This document shows positions 33,759 to 44,112 of a stretch of DNA of 64,000 nucleotides, in pieces. Source of the DNA: Paradesertivirga superstes (GTDB lineage Bacteria > Bacteroidota > Bacteroidia > Sphingobacteriales > Sphingobacteriaceae); NCBI RefSeq assembly GCF_037622515.1, contig NZ_JBBJCN010000002.1, positions 744,001 to 808,000 on the forward strand, read 5' to 3'. Under the pieces are notes generated by a model. The model did no database searches, was not told the DNA's origin, and was given only the letters and a program-made list of their open reading frames with translations. Both the position numbers and the translations under genes were made by a program. Numbering within the stretch: the first letter of the stretch is position 1; every line of letters begins with the position of its first letter.

Positions 33759-35584
33759 TGTTTATAGGTTTGTTCCATCTCATCATAGTACTTTTTTAGT
33801 ATAAAAAATGCTTTCTTTTTATTGCCGTTGTGATCAAACAAGCCCTTGTTATTCCAGCCGTCCTGGTAAACCGGATTATTTCTCTTCGGTGAACGGAAAT
33901 CAGTAAGAATCCATGGAGAGAGTCCCGAAAAGTTTTGAGGAAGTCGCTTCATCATTGCTACCTGTTCACGATAAAACCATTCCTGGTAATCTTCGCTCCA
34001 GCGGGTCAGACTGTCGGCTTTAAACCCTCCAAGCGCTTCTGCCCCTGTTTCACTGATAAACAATGGCTTATCGTATCTAATATCCCATTTCGCGGCTCGC
34101 ACATTGCTTGGGAGGCCTCCATACCAGCCCAGGTATTCATTTACAGAGACTATATCGGTGAACTCGCCCAAAGGATCGTCTACCACGAGAGTTCCATTAA
34201 CATTATGAACCTCGAGAGCTGCAGAAACAAGTCTGGAATTATCCAATTTCTTTACAGCCGTTACCAGATTACTCATGAAAGCGGTACGTGTTGGCGAAAC
34301 CGGAGTTTCGTTGCCCACGGACCAGATAATTACACTGGCCCGGTTGCGGTCGCGTGCGATCATATCCTTAAGCTGTAGTTTAGCCTTATTAAGAACTTCT
34401 TTACTTCCAAAGTCTATCGTCCAGTAAACCGGGATCTCCGACCATACCAATATTCCTAGCGAATCTGCCATTCTAACCATATTCTCGTTATGAGGATAAT
34501 GTGCCAGGCGAACCATATTGGCATTTAAGGCCTTAGCCTGACCGAATAGTTGTGCGGCGTCCGCTTTACTATGGGCCCTTCTACCTTCCGGTGATATTTC
34601 CTCATGTGCGCAGATACCTCTTAAAAATAATTGCCGCCCATTTAAAACCAATTTGCCACCCTGCACTTCAATAGTCCGGAAACCTACTTTTTCATTAATA
34701 AGGCTTGTATTAGTCCCAAGCTTCACCTCATACAATTTCGGATTCTCAGGTGACCATCGCTGTATATTGGATAGCTTATAGCTAAAAGCTACACTATCGC
34801 CTTTAACAGTAAGTTTCTTTTTAAATTTGAGTTCAGGTATTTCAAGGCTGACATTTTCAGATGTTGCCACATTTAACTTAATCCAGCCCTCGATCTCGTT
34901 TGTGCTATTCTTTTTCAAGGTCAAGAAATAATCCCGGATAAATACCGGTTCTAATTCTACCAGAAGGACATCACGCGTTATGCCTCCATAATTCCACCAA
35001 TCGGTATTCAAAGTTGGAATTTCATCGCGCTTGCGCTTGTTGTCTACTTTTACGACCAGAAAATTATCCTTGTCTTTTAAAATTGAATCTGCGATCCGAA
35101 AATTAAAAGGGCTGAACCCTCCCTTATGGCTACCCAGCTTCTTCCCATTCAGATACACATCCGCCTGGTAATTAACAGCTCCAAAATACAAGTAAACAGA
35201 ATTTCCTGTTCGTGATTTTACAAAGTCGAATGATTTCTTATACCAGACAGTACCCTCATAATATAAAAATTTTTCTTCCTGAGAATTCCAGTCACCCGGA
35301 ACCCTCAGTGTATACTTATCGCTATATCCATGTTCTTTGCGGTCGGTCTTATTATCCGGTTTATCACTGTTCCAATAAGCTTCTCTATCGTTTTCATTTC
35401 TTTCCAGCCATCTGTAATTGTAAAAACCGGTTTCATACGGGTCTACTATATATTGCCATTTCCCATTTAAGCTGGTGGTTTTCCTGGCATTTATATTTGT
35501 AATCAGCTCATTCTGCGCGTATAAATGAGTAAAATCAATAAATAATAACGTGCTTAACAATAGTTTTAACAGTAATGCTTTCAT
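33755..35584 (-). CDS. Secreted GH2 glycoside hydrolase, beta-glucuronidase-like
   Basis: A signal peptide (KLLLSTLLFIDFTHLYAQ) is followed by the GH2 order: jelly-roll sugar-binding domain (YLYFGAVNYQADVYLNGKKL), immunoglobulin-like domain, and a TIM barrel. The general acid/base is Glu in IIWSVGNETPV and the nucleophile Glu in FISETGAEA. At 609 residues it lacks the extra C-terminal domains of LacZ and resembles beta-glucuronidases or short galactosidases. It is the last gene of the arabinan/pectin block and likely trims uronic acid or galactose side groups. Confidence 0.88.
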   Translation of the reverse strand: MKALLLKLLLSTLLFIDFTHLYAQNELITNINARKTTSLNGKWQYIVDPYETGFYNYRWLERNENDREAYWNSDKPDNKTDRKEHGYSDKYTLRVPGDWNSQEEKFLYYEGTVWYKKSFDFVKSRTGNSVYLYFGAVNYQADVYLNGKKLGSHKGGFSPFNFRIADSILKDKDNFLVVKVDNKRKRDEIPTLNTDWWNYGGITRDVLLVELEPVFIRDYFLTLKKNSTNEIEGWIKLNVATSENVSLEIPELKFKKKLTVKGDSVAFSYKLSNIQRWSPENPKLYEVKLGTNTSLINEKVGFRTIEVQGGKLVLNGRQLFLRGICAHEEISPEGRRAHSKADAAQLFGQAKALNANMVRLAHYPHNENMVRMADSLGILVWSEIPVYWTIDFGSKEVLNKAKLQLKDMIARDRNRASVIIWSVGNETPVSPTRTAFMSNLVTAVKKLDNSRLVSAALEVHNVNGTLVVDDPLGEFTDIVSVNEYLGWYGGLPSNVRAAKWDIRYDKPLFISETGAEALGGFKADSLTRWSEDYQEWFYREQVAMMKRLPQNFSGLSPWILTDFRSPKRNNPVYQDGWNNKGLFDHNGNKKKAFFILKKYYDEMEQTYKH

Positions 35585-35599
35585 TTGGGAACGATCTGA

Positions 35600-36829
35600 T
35601 TATTTAATGTCCAGTGCATGGTCCGCAGCTCCATCTTGTCCGCTCCATACTTTCAAACTTGTCCATGGAGCCTTGGGATCAGACCAGAACGGATCTGTGT
35701 CCGGCAAGCCTAATGGAAGAAAAATAGTAGTGCACAGATATAAACTTCCTGTAGTAATATAAAAATCGGCCAGGCCAGGTTGTTCGCCATTCAGGCCAAT
35801 AGTAAGCCAGCCATCTTTTGTAAAACTGCCCGGAGCTCCGAGCGTCTTCTTAATGACCGCAGTTAACGCTCCCCTAACCTGAGCTGGCCGCAGAGATTCT
35901 GGCAATGCCTTTCGTTGAGCTATATCCGCAAGATGATGGAATGCGCCTCCACGATAAACAATTGAACGTCCGGTAAGCGGAAAAGTACCATCGGAATTTA
36001 TCATCCGCTCCTGTAATTCGGCATAGCGTTTAGCGATTTTATCCAGTTTTGGGGCAAACCACTCATACTGTTTGTTCTTCTTGTTAAGAATGTCGACTAT
36101 ATTAACCAGATATGGCTGGATAACATAACTGTTATAATAATCCATATGAAAGTTCATCCCGTCTGAGAACATGCCATCACCGGTGTACCAGTGCTGCGCA
36201 AATTCTCTGATTCCAAATTCAACACGAAGCTTATCGTAATCAACACCATATTTACAAAAAAAAGCTTCTATCATACCCGAGAATAAGATCCAGTTGCTAT
36301 ACACAGGTACCGTACTTCTTGTTGTTGTAAAAGCCGTAATTACCTGATGTTTAACTGAATCGCTTGAATTTTCCCATAGCCAGGGACAGCGAACAAGTCC
36401 TAAGGCTACAAAAGAGGCGTCTACCAGGGGCTGCCCGCCGTTCCATGTCATATAATCTTTAGCAGAAGGATTTACCGAATTAGCCAAGGCCTTTAAAGCC
36501 CATTGACGATACTGATTTCGCAAAACAACTTCCTCCTTAGATCCGCCTTCGAGGGTAAGCCATGGCCCTATCCCGCTTAAAGTTCGGCCAAAAGCTTCCA
36601 GGTAGGCAACCCGGGTTCTGTTTTCTTTATTATCAATATTCCTGGCCAATGCAACCGGCATTTTATCTTTCAGGCGATTTTCTGCAAGGTTCATTAATAT
36701 GGGTCGTGCAGTTTTATCCATATAGCTAAGCCAGGTCGCCCTGTCGGACTGGGCCGGCCGTTTTTTCGCTTCCAGATCTTGAGGAAAAACCGACGCGATT
36801 AAAAAGATAAATATCAGGACATTGTTCAT
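35600..36829 (-). CDS. DUF2264 family protein, exported
   Basis: The ATG at 36829 gives a signal peptide (MNNVLIFIFLIASVFPQ); the longer frame to 36919 runs into a palindromic repeat. The body matches DUF2264: LEAFGRTLSGIGPWLTLEG, NWILFSGMIEAFF, DGMFSDGMNFHMDYYNSYV and ITTGSLYLCTTIFLPLGLP. These proteins have an alpha/alpha toroid fold and occur in pectin and glycosaminoglycan loci, where a hydrolase or lyase role is likely but not proven here. It lies between two GH2 genes on the same strand. Confidence 0.85.
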   Translation of the reverse strand: MNNVLIFIFLIASVFPQDLEAKKRPAQSDRATWLSYMDKTARPILMNLAENRLKDKMPVALARNIDNKENRTRVAYLEAFGRTLSGIGPWLTLEGGSKEEVVLRNQYRQWALKALANSVNPSAKDYMTWNGGQPLVDASFVALGLVRCPWLWENSSDSVKHQVITAFTTTRSTVPVYSNWILFSGMIEAFFCKYGVDYDKLRVEFGIREFAQHWYTGDGMFSDGMNFHMDYYNSYVIQPYLVNIVDILNKKNKQYEWFAPKLDKIAKRYAELQERMINSDGTFPLTGRSIVYRGGAFHHLADIAQRKALPESLRPAQVRGALTAVIKKTLGAPGSFTKDGWLTIGLNGEQPGLADFYITTGSLYLCTTIFLPLGLPDTDPFWSDPKAPWTSLKVWSGQDGAADHALDIK

Positions 36830-36846
36830 TTGAATATAATTGTTTA

Positions 36847-36953
36847 GGCTATGTAGTCCGCCCGGCTTTCGTTCGGACGGGTTTATAAGCCTGCCCGAAA
36901 AACAGGCGGGCTTTTTCATTGTTTTCTAAGCAGCAAACTCATGCAGGTTTCAT
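36847..36953. repeat. REP-like palindromic repeat, copy R1
   Basis: This intergenic copy contains GTCCGCCCGG and a CGGAC partner, a GCCTGCC/GGCGGGC hairpin with a T run, and the end box CTCATGCAGGTTTCAT. The same boxes recur at 41243, 42495, 42650 and 44113. Confidence 0.65.
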
Positions 36954-39900
36954 CAGTCAACCAATCTTATAATATAACTGTAAGAGTATTTTTTATCTAA
37001 TAAACGATACTGGTCATGAGGTAAAGCGCCCCAACTATTGTCGCCACCCACTCCACGCTGATTTAAATCTATATTTAAATAAACTTCATTCCTCGGTTTA
37101 ATGTCCACGGGATGTTGCTGTTTTTTTGTTAGCCCCGGGTCCAAATCTTCTGTAGTATTATTCAGCGCACTAAAACAGATAGGCTGAACTCCTTCTACTA
37201 GCAAGCCTTTGCCTGTATCGTTGGTAATGCTCAGCCAGCGAACATCCGTTTTATAACCATTTTCCTGGGGACGAATATAGCTAGCTGTAAGCTGATTTTT
37301 AACCTCGTCTTTATATAAGCCTATAAAAGAAGCTGTTTTTCTGTCGCTATAATTTTCATATGGTCCCCGCCCGTAATAACTCAGATTACTGTACTCTTTA
37401 GGTATTTCCATCCGCATACCAAAACGAGGCAGCTCGGGTAAATCGCGCCCTGTCATGTCCATACTGGCTGTTACTTTCACTGCGCCGCCATTTTGAATAA
37501 AATATTCAACTGTATAGGGAACGTTAATACCGCTTAAAGAATACTCTACCTTAATCGGCAAACCTAAATCCGTTTGCTCGCCTACAGTCACATTTTTAAC
37601 AGTCCGGTCGATGTGCGCGGTGCGCCAGATACCTAGATTAATCTGCATTTTGTTACCAAAATCATTGTCGGTAGGAGCTCTCCAGAAATAGGGCTCCGGA
37701 AATTGCCTGATCGCATTTTGGCCGCCTTTTGTGTAACGAGTCAACCTCCCTGAACGTGTATCAAACTCACCATTAATATTTCCTGAAGAAAACAAAATCT
37801 TATTCTCTTCTTTCTTTATCTGCACTTTATTTTCCCTTGATGATTTCGCAACGAAATAATCGCCCGCATATTTAAATTGCTCACGCGCTATTTCATGGCC
37901 GGCACTCACTAATTCGGTTGATGTTTTTGTATAAGCATAAACATTTAAGTAATACTCGCTGCCTCCCGCAGATTTAAATTTGGGCAAATTAAGCCTGACA
38001 TCTTTTTGCTGATGCGGGGCAAGACTTACCGTAAAAGGTTCTTCTTTAATCTTTTCTCCATTACGGCTCAATTCCCATTTAAAGGTATACTGATCGAGGT
38101 TAGTAAAATCAAATAAATTTCGAACAGTAATCACTCCATCCGTTACATTTTTAGCTTTGAAGAGAACATTCTGGTACACTTTTTTAACTTCAAAAAGACC
38201 GGGATGCGGTGTACGATTGGCCGATACTAAACCGTTTGAACAGAAATTTTCATCATTTTGAAGATGATATCCACCTAAATCACCACCATAGGCCCAAAAA
38301 ATTCTGCCATCCGCTGTTGTAGTTCGCATACCCTGATCTACCCAATCCCAAATAAAACCACCCTGCATATGGCGGCTTCCCATTATGATGTCCCAATATT
38401 CCTGGAAGTTACCATTGCTGTTTCCCATTGCATGAGAATACTCACACATGATATATGGTCTATCTTTTTTTGCACCTGCGTAGCTAGTCATATATTTAAT
38501 ACCAGGATACATTGGTCCAACGATATCTGTATTCGGGTTTTCACCCGCCTGCTCAAACATAATTGGACGAGGATCGCGTTGTTTAATCCATTTATATGCA
38601 TCGTAAAAAACCGGCCCATTTCCACACTCATTTCCCATAGACCAAATTACTACCGAAGCATGGTTTTTATCACGCTCGAGCATACGCTTAATACGATCAA
38701 TATGAGCCGGAGCCCATTCTGGTAAATATGCCGGATGTTTTGATTTATCAAACGAACCTTGCAACTCGGCACCCATTCCATGAGTTTCAATATTGGCTTC
38801 ATCTATCACGTATAGCCCGTACCGGTCGCATAATTTATACCAAAGCGGATCATTGGGATAATGGCTGGTTCTAACCGCATTGATATTGAACTGTTTCATC
38901 AGCTGAATATCTTTAATCATGGACTCTTTGCTTATCACATGCCCCTCAACATCATCATGTTCATGGCGGTTGGTTCCTTTGAAATAAACAGGAACACCAT
39001 TTACCAGAAATTGAGAATCTTTTATTTCAACTTTCCGAAATCCAATTTTTGAACCAGCAGTAACAGCTTCATTACCCTTTACCAGAGTAATAACGCAATC
39101 GTAAAGATTCGGACTTTCAGCGCTCCACTTTAAAGGATTGTTAATAGTTCCGTTAAACCGTATAGTTTGTAAAGTATCGGTATTAAAAGAAAAATCCTTG
39201 CTTTGAGTAAATACCCTTTTCCCGGTTTTGTCCAATACATCAACAGTCAAAACACCGGTTTTTACATTGTTTCCGGCAAATTGTCGAAGGTCCACATCGG
39301 CACTAAACAAGCCATTTCTATATTGGGGATCTAAATCACTTTTTAGAAAGAAATCCCAAATGGTCAATTTAGGTAAAGCGGTTAAATAAACGTCACGTTC
39401 GATTCCGCTTATGCGCCAAAAATCCTGGTCCTCCAGGTAACTTCCGTCATGCCAGCGAAAAACCTGAACGGCTAGAAGATTTTCACCTTTTTGCAGGTAT
39501 TTTGTTATGTTAAATTCTGCAGGCGATTTTGAAACTTTACTCATACCCACCTTCTGGCCATTAACATATACTACGGCATAACCAGTGATGGATCCAAAAT
39601 GAAGAAGCACTTCGCTCCCATTCCATTTCTCTGGAACGGTAAATGTTTTACGATAGGTTCCTACGGGATTATTTTCTCCAATGAAGGGAGGATTTTTAGG
39701 ATGCGGATAAACAACATTGGTATAAATTGGAATTCCAAACCCTTTTCTTTCCCAATTAGAAGGGACAGGTATTTCCGCCCAGTTTTTGTCTTCCAAATCT
39801 GTGCGATAAAAATCCTTTATTCTGTTTGCGTATTTGTCGACATATACAAACTTCCATTTTCCATTTAGAGATTGATGATAAGGCGACTTGTTATAATCAT

Positions 39901-40084
39901 CAGCTTTAGCGTCCGCTGCATTACTAAACAGCATGAAAGTTGCATGAGGCTTCTCTTTGTTTGATTCTATTGCCCGGGGATTTTCCCATTCGTTATTCTG
40001 GCTTTGGGCAAAAAAAGCACTACACATGAAAGAAAATGCACAGGACAACCTGAGAATTGTTTTTTTACTAATAAGTGTATTCAT
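36953..40084 (-). CDS. Beta-galactosidase, GH2, LacZ-type
   Basis: A signal peptide (ending AFFAQSQ) precedes a full five-domain LacZ architecture of 1043 residues. Landmarks are WEN and NWERKGFGIPIYTNVVYPHP near the N-terminus, IDEANIETHGM, the acid/base Glu in WSMGNECGNG, the nucleophile Glu in IMCEYSHAMGNS, and a C-terminal Bgal_small_N domain (GRGPYENYSDRK). It should release galactose from galactan or arabinogalactan side chains in the periplasm. It lies in the minus-strand pectin block; the galactose mutarotase upstream fits. Confidence 0.93.
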   Translation of the reverse strand: MNTLISKKTILRLSCAFSFMCSAFFAQSQNNEWENPRAIESNKEKPHATFMLFSNAADAKADDYNKSPYHQSLNGKWKFVYVDKYANRIKDFYRTDLEDKNWAEIPVPSNWERKGFGIPIYTNVVYPHPKNPPFIGENNPVGTYRKTFTVPEKWNGSEVLLHFGSITGYAVVYVNGQKVGMSKVSKSPAEFNITKYLQKGENLLAVQVFRWHDGSYLEDQDFWRISGIERDVYLTALPKLTIWDFFLKSDLDPQYRNGLFSADVDLRQFAGNNVKTGVLTVDVLDKTGKRVFTQSKDFSFNTDTLQTIRFNGTINNPLKWSAESPNLYDCVITLVKGNEAVTAGSKIGFRKVEIKDSQFLVNGVPVYFKGTNRHEHDDVEGHVISKESMIKDIQLMKQFNINAVRTSHYPNDPLWYKLCDRYGLYVIDEANIETHGMGAELQGSFDKSKHPAYLPEWAPAHIDRIKRMLERDKNHASVVIWSMGNECGNGPVFYDAYKWIKQRDPRPIMFEQAGENPNTDIVGPMYPGIKYMTSYAGAKKDRPYIMCEYSHAMGNSNGNFQEYWDIIMGSRHMQGGFIWDWVDQGMRTTTADGRIFWAYGGDLGGYHLQNDENFCSNGLVSANRTPHPGLFEVKKVYQNVLFKAKNVTDGVITVRNLFDFTNLDQYTFKWELSRNGEKIKEEPFTVSLAPHQQKDVRLNLPKFKSAGGSEYYLNVYAYTKTSTELVSAGHEIAREQFKYAGDYFVAKSSRENKVQIKKEENKILFSSGNINGEFDTRSGRLTRYTKGGQNAIRQFPEPYFWRAPTDNDFGNKMQINLGIWRTAHIDRTVKNVTVGEQTDLGLPIKVEYSLSGINVPYTVEYFIQNGGAVKVTASMDMTGRDLPELPRFGMRMEIPKEYSNLSYYGRGPYENYSDRKTASFIGLYKDEVKNQLTASYIRPQENGYKTDVRWLSITNDTGKGLLVEGVQPICFSALNNTTEDLDPGLTKKQQHPVDIKPRNEVYLNIDLNQRGVGGDNSWGALPHDQYRLLDKKYSYSYIIRLVD

Positions 40085-40262
40085 TAAAGGGATTTGTTTA
40101 GTCAGCTAGGGTATGATACAAAACAACAACGTAGTTTTATTTATAAAAAGGGGTAAATTAATAATAAGAGGGGGGTAAATTCAATATCAAAGCATTTTTC
40201 AAATAAGATGGGAGATGCTTTAGTGGTTATAACCAAAATTTTGATCAAGAGTATCTCTCATT

Positions 40263-41234
40263 TTACACCCGCTTATATTTCTTCTTTACTTTTACAGGCT
40301 TTATTTTTTCAAATACATCTACAGGAAGAATGTTTCCGCTTTTATCAAAACGCATCCGAGAAATCGCTGTTTCGCGATTATAGCCATTCCCATCCGGGAT
40401 TATGAATCGATGATAGACGATATACCACTCATCTTTACCAGGTACTTTAACTACCGAATGATGACCTGCGCCTTTAACAACTCCCTTTCCTTTTAAAACC
40501 GGGTTTGCTGCTGCTTTTTTGAAAGGACCCATCGGCGACTCGGCTGTAGCATAAGCCACGGAATAACGCGGATCACGAGTATCAAATTCAGACCACATCA
40601 GGTAATACTTTCCATTACGCTTAAATACGAAAGAGCCTTCGTTATAGCCCTGTGGTTTAAATGAAATCATTTTTGCGGGATCGTAGGAGACCATATCCTC
40701 GTTCAGTTTAACAATATTACAGTTGCCCTGTCCGAAATATAAATAAGCCGAGCCGTCATCATCCACAAAAACCATGGGATCTATCATTTGTCCTTTTACT
40801 GTACCTTTTGCGATAAGGGGTTTGCCTAAAGGATCTTTAAAGGGCCCGGCAGGACGATCAGCGACAGCCACTCCAATATTAACATCAGCCGAATAGTAAT
40901 AGTAATATTTTCCGCTTTTTTGAGCTATAGCCGGAGCCCAAGCTCTTACCTTTGCCCATTCTAAATCTTTAGGCAGGTCGAGTATTGTACCTTCATTTTT
41001 CCAGTTCACCAGATTTTTTGAAGTCCAGCATGTAAAATAAGTGGAGGCCCAGCCTACTGTACCATCCGTTGTCGGATAGATATAAAAGGTATCGCCAAAT
41101 ACGGCAATATGCGGATCAGCATATGCACCGGGCAAAACTGCTTTCGGAGCCTTTAATGTATCCGTTTTTGATTGGGCGCCACAAACCAGGACCGATATCA
41201 AAAGTGCAAGGAAAACAAATTCTTTCTTTTTCAT
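40263..41234 (-). CDS. GH43 arabinosidase/xylosidase, secreted
   Basis: Signal peptide MKKKEFVFLALLISVLVCGAQ is followed by a five-bladed GH43 propeller with all three carboxylates: base Asp in GAYADPHI, pKa-modulating Asp in MIDPMVFVDDDG, and acid Glu in YNEGSFVF. Substrate within the family is not certain, but the locus points to arabinose side chains. Length (323) is that of a bare catalytic domain. Confidence 0.9.
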   Translation of the reverse strand: MKKKEFVFLALLISVLVCGAQSKTDTLKAPKAVLPGAYADPHIAVFGDTFYIYPTTDGTVGWASTYFTCWTSKNLVNWKNEGTILDLPKDLEWAKVRAWAPAIAQKSGKYYYYYSADVNIGVAVADRPAGPFKDPLGKPLIAKGTVKGQMIDPMVFVDDDGSAYLYFGQGNCNIVKLNEDMVSYDPAKMISFKPQGYNEGSFVFKRNGKYYLMWSEFDTRDPRYSVAYATAESPMGPFKKAAANPVLKGKGVVKGAGHHSVVKVPGKDEWYIVYHRFIIPDGNGYNRETAISRMRFDKSGNILPVDVFEKIKPVKVKKKYKRV

Positions 41235-41242
41235 TTTTTAGA

Positions 41243-41293
41243 GTCTATAAAGTCCGCCAGACCTCGTTCTTACGGGAACGCATGCAGGTTTCA
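41243..41293. repeat. REP-like palindromic repeat, copy R2
   Basis: A short degenerate copy with CTATAAAGTCCGCC at one end and GCATGCAGGTTTCA at the other, upstream of the GH43 gene. Confidence 0.5.
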
Positions 41294-41319
41294 GCAGAGA
41301 ATATTTTTGTTTATTAAAC

Positions 41320-42471
41320 TTATTTTTTATCCAGGTAGCGATACATTTCGGACGCAGCAAGTATATAAGCACCCACTCCAAAGTTAGAAGTTGAACTCTG
41401 ATTTACTACCTGTCCGGGAATGGCTCTTTCTCCTATCGGTTGCACATAACCCACTTTACCATCCGGCTGCAAGGCAACTTTTGTCAAATAAGTCCAGCTT
41501 TTAGCTACAACCGGCATGTACTCTTTTTTATCAAGATAACCATTATTGATCCCCCAAATCATTCCATAGGTAAAGAAAGCTGTTCCGCTGGTTTCCGGGC
41601 CGGGAGCATGAGCCGGATCGAGGATACTTCTGGTCCAGTAACCTTCCGGCTGCTGGGAGTTTTTAATTGCTTCGGCCATTCCTTTGTATTTTGAGAGATA
41701 TTCGTCTCTATGGGAATCATCCATCGGTAAATCTTTTAAAACTTTTGCCAAACCTGCGAAAATCCATCCGTCACCACGAGCCCAAAAGTCCTTTTTACCA
41801 CTTGCACTTTTATGCTTGGGATAAACATATTTCGCATCACGGAAGTATAGCTTTTCCGCGGCGTCATACATAATACTATTTGAATACATAAAATACTCAT
41901 AGAGCTTTTCAAGGTATAATTTATTCCCGGTAACTTTATGAAGCTTTGTCATTACCGGCATAACCATATAAAGACCGTCTGCCCACCACCAGTAATCATT
42001 CTTGGGAGTGCTCATCTGATATTCCATAACCTCTCTCGCACGGGCTATTTTTTTATTATCCTTATCCAGATTGTACAGGTCTATATAGGTTTGAAAACAG
42101 ATCTGCCAGTCGCCAAACAGCACATAATCGTCTTTCTCCCCATAAGTATATTTCCACTCTGCTTTATTTTGTGATTTGGCCCCCATCCATTGATTATGTT
42201 CGGCCCAGGCCTCAGAATACTTTCTATAGGCCTCATTCTGTGTTATTGAGTAGGCTTCCATATTACCAGTATGGTAAGCTGCTTCATCCCAAAAAGCTCT
42301 TTTGCCCGGCGAATTATTTTTCTGCCAGTACCCGTTTACCTTATCTATTATTTCAAGCACATCCTTTTTTGAACTTGATATAGATTGTGTGCTTTTTTGC
42401 TGAACAGAACACGCGCAAAGAAAAACTGAGCTTGCTGCGAATATTCCGCATAAAACTTTGCTGATTTTCAT
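41320..42471 (-). CDS. GH105/GH88-type unsaturated glucuronyl hydrolase, lipoprotein
   Basis: The signal ends in a lipobox (VFLCAC). The rest shows the alpha/alpha barrel of YteR-like unsaturated rhamnogalacturonyl hydrolases: WWADGLYMVMPVMTKL with the catalytic Asp, FWARGDGWIFAGLAKVL, and ETSGTAFFTYGMIWGINNGY. Such enzymes remove the unsaturated uronic acid left by pectin lyases. This ties the locus to rhamnogalacturonan as well as arabinan. Confidence 0.9.
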   Translation of the reverse strand: MKISKVLCGIFAASSVFLCACSVQQKSTQSISSSKKDVLEIIDKVNGYWQKNNSPGKRAFWDEAAYHTGNMEAYSITQNEAYRKYSEAWAEHNQWMGAKSQNKAEWKYTYGEKDDYVLFGDWQICFQTYIDLYNLDKDNKKIARAREVMEYQMSTPKNDYWWWADGLYMVMPVMTKLHKVTGNKLYLEKLYEYFMYSNSIMYDAAEKLYFRDAKYVYPKHKSASGKKDFWARGDGWIFAGLAKVLKDLPMDDSHRDEYLSKYKGMAEAIKNSQQPEGYWTRSILDPAHAPGPETSGTAFFTYGMIWGINNGYLDKKEYMPVVAKSWTYLTKVALQPDGKVGYVQPIGERAIPGQVVNQSSTSNFGVGAYILAASEMYRYLDKK

Positions 42472-42494
42472 TTGAATATAATTGTTTTTTAATG

Positions 42495-42630
42495 GCTATG
42501 AAGCTATCATGAGCATATTTTTCACAGGCATTTACTTAGCAAGGTGTTCAAGAGAACGCTTCGCTAAGTTCATTGCTGTTTGTGAGCGGTATGCCCGCCT
42601 GTTTTTCGGGCAGGCTCATGATGGTTTCAT
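42495..42630. repeat. REP-like palindromic repeat, long form, copy R3
   Basis: About 136 bases bounded by GCTATGAAGCTATCATGAGC and GGCTCATGATGGTTTCAT. Inside is a core (CACAGGCATTTA ... AGGTGTTCAAGAGAACGCTT ... TTCATTGCT). A near-complete copy of the core lies in the opposite orientation at 51906-52016. Confidence 0.7.
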
Positions 42631-42649
42631 TAAAATATATTTTTTTTTT

Positions 42650-42698
42650 GCTATGAAGTCCGCCCGGCTTCGTTCGGGGAGGCTCATGCAGGTTTCAT
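42650..42698. repeat. REP-like palindromic repeat, short form, copy R4
   Basis: GCTATGAAGTCCGCCCGG, a short hairpin loop, then GGCTCATGCAGGTTTCAT. It lies immediately next to R3. Confidence 0.65.
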
Positions 42699-42704
42699 TC
42701 TTTA

Positions 42705-44018
42705 CTATTTAAATTTTGGTTTCCATTCTAATACCTGAACCATTTGAGCCGGGATATTCGCTTTTCCTTCCCCGTCTACCTGCTGTACCTTTTGGATAAA
42801 AAGATTTAAGTAGCCCTTTTTACTCCAGAGTTCTGTATCGAAACTTGGTTCCCAGGAACCTACAGATGAATCTGTTAAGTCTTTAACCATCCATTTGCTT
42901 TTTTTAAAATTTTTAATTTTCACCACAGAAACCTTACTCCCACGTTCCTCATCTCTGAAAATCAATAAACCCGATGGCTTAGATCTGGAGTTATTGATCA
43001 TAATTTGCGGTCTGGATATGGGAATACGTTTTGTGCCCGCTCCGCTTAAGGAAAAAGCCATTTTTCGAAAATCAAGGTTTGAAACCTCCCAGGCTTTTCC
43101 AGAATTATAAATAATATGGTACTGCGGAATTTTTGAATCTGCCTCGCGCCAGTATGTAGCTATAAACGGATTTCCCGCCTTATCGGCCGACATTGAAGTT
43201 TGGTTGATCAGTTCGCTATTTTGCGGGATTTTAAAAGCATATTCAGCAGAGGACTGGGTAATAGGAACAGCATATTTTTCACCTGTGGATTTTTGCCAGG
43301 TCAGACCGCCATCTTTAGAGCATGCATACCCCATATCATGATTGCTGGCCACATCAGGAGACTCTCTCCATACCCAGGAAACATGAATGGTGCCTTTATG
43401 ATCGAGAAAGGCTTGCCAGTATGCATTTCTGGAACCTTCCCCACTGATAAGATTGTTGTGCAGCCGCTTCCAGGTTTTCGTTTTCAGCTCATATTTATTT
43501 AAAACTAAATCACCCTGCCCCGATGAGCCGCTCCGGTAAAAGAATAACAGGTCGCCCTGGGGCATTTTATAAAATTCCGGATATGAAACCTGCTTTTCAT
43601 CCTCTCCTGTCATCTGAATTTTTGAGCTTAAGGTTAAAGAACCCGGCGCAAGACCCTTCACATACCTGAGCGGATGACCATGATGATCCCAGGACATATG
43701 CAGATATCCATCTCCATCAACCATAATGCTTATGGTGTTATGCGCGTCATTTGTATTTCCCTGGTAGAGAGTTTGTTTTAACTCCCATTTATCCGAGCCA
43801 ACCTTCCTTTTACCAAGCACGACAACCTTATCCTGGTTATAATAGGCAACAAACTGGGTATCCCGGTAGGTAACCAAAGAGTTCTTACGAAATATTACTG
43901 CGTTTACCGAATTATTAGCCCAGCCTTCTCCAACATTCACCAGATTTACTTCATCCTTGTTTTGGGCGAATGAAACGAAATGTAATGTCAGAAAAATCAA
44001 AAGCAAAATCTGTTTCAT
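42705..44018 (-). CDS. BNR_4-type beta-propeller protein, secreted
   Basis: A signal peptide (LLLIFLTLHFVSFAQ) precedes a seven-bladed propeller of the BNR_4 type: MVDGDGYLHMSWDHHGHPLR with the conserved His pair, QVSYPEFYKM, LDHKGTIHVSWVWRESP and NHDMGYACSKDGGLTW. Related proteins in Bacteroidota act on rhamnose- or uronic-acid-containing polysaccharides as hydrolases or lyases; which activity applies here cannot be read. It sits among pectin side-chain enzymes. Confidence 0.8.
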   Translation of the reverse strand: MKQILLLIFLTLHFVSFAQNKDEVNLVNVGEGWANNSVNAVIFRKNSLVTYRDTQFVAYYNQDKVVVLGKRKVGSDKWELKQTLYQGNTNDAHNTISIMVDGDGYLHMSWDHHGHPLRYVKGLAPGSLTLSSKIQMTGEDEKQVSYPEFYKMPQGDLLFFYRSGSSGQGDLVLNKYELKTKTWKRLHNNLISGEGSRNAYWQAFLDHKGTIHVSWVWRESPDVASNHDMGYACSKDGGLTWQKSTGEKYAVPITQSSAEYAFKIPQNSELINQTSMSADKAGNPFIATYWREADSKIPQYHIIYNSGKAWEVSNLDFRKMAFSLSGAGTKRIPISRPQIMINNSRSKPSGLLIFRDEERGSKVSVVKIKNFKKSKWMVKDLTDSSVGSWEPSFDTELWSKKGYLNLFIQKVQQVDGEGKANIPAQMVQVLEWKPKFK

Positions 44019-44112
44019 ATGATTAATTGACTTGATGAATTCCTATAGCCGAATGTGCATGTAAAAATTAGTAGTGTAAGTTTTTTCATCAGTATATAAT
44101 TTTCTGTTAAAG

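Noticed and set aside
35550..35762. 70-aa plus-strand frame
   Set aside because: Antisense to the DUF2264 gene and its junction with the GH2 gene; a shadow.
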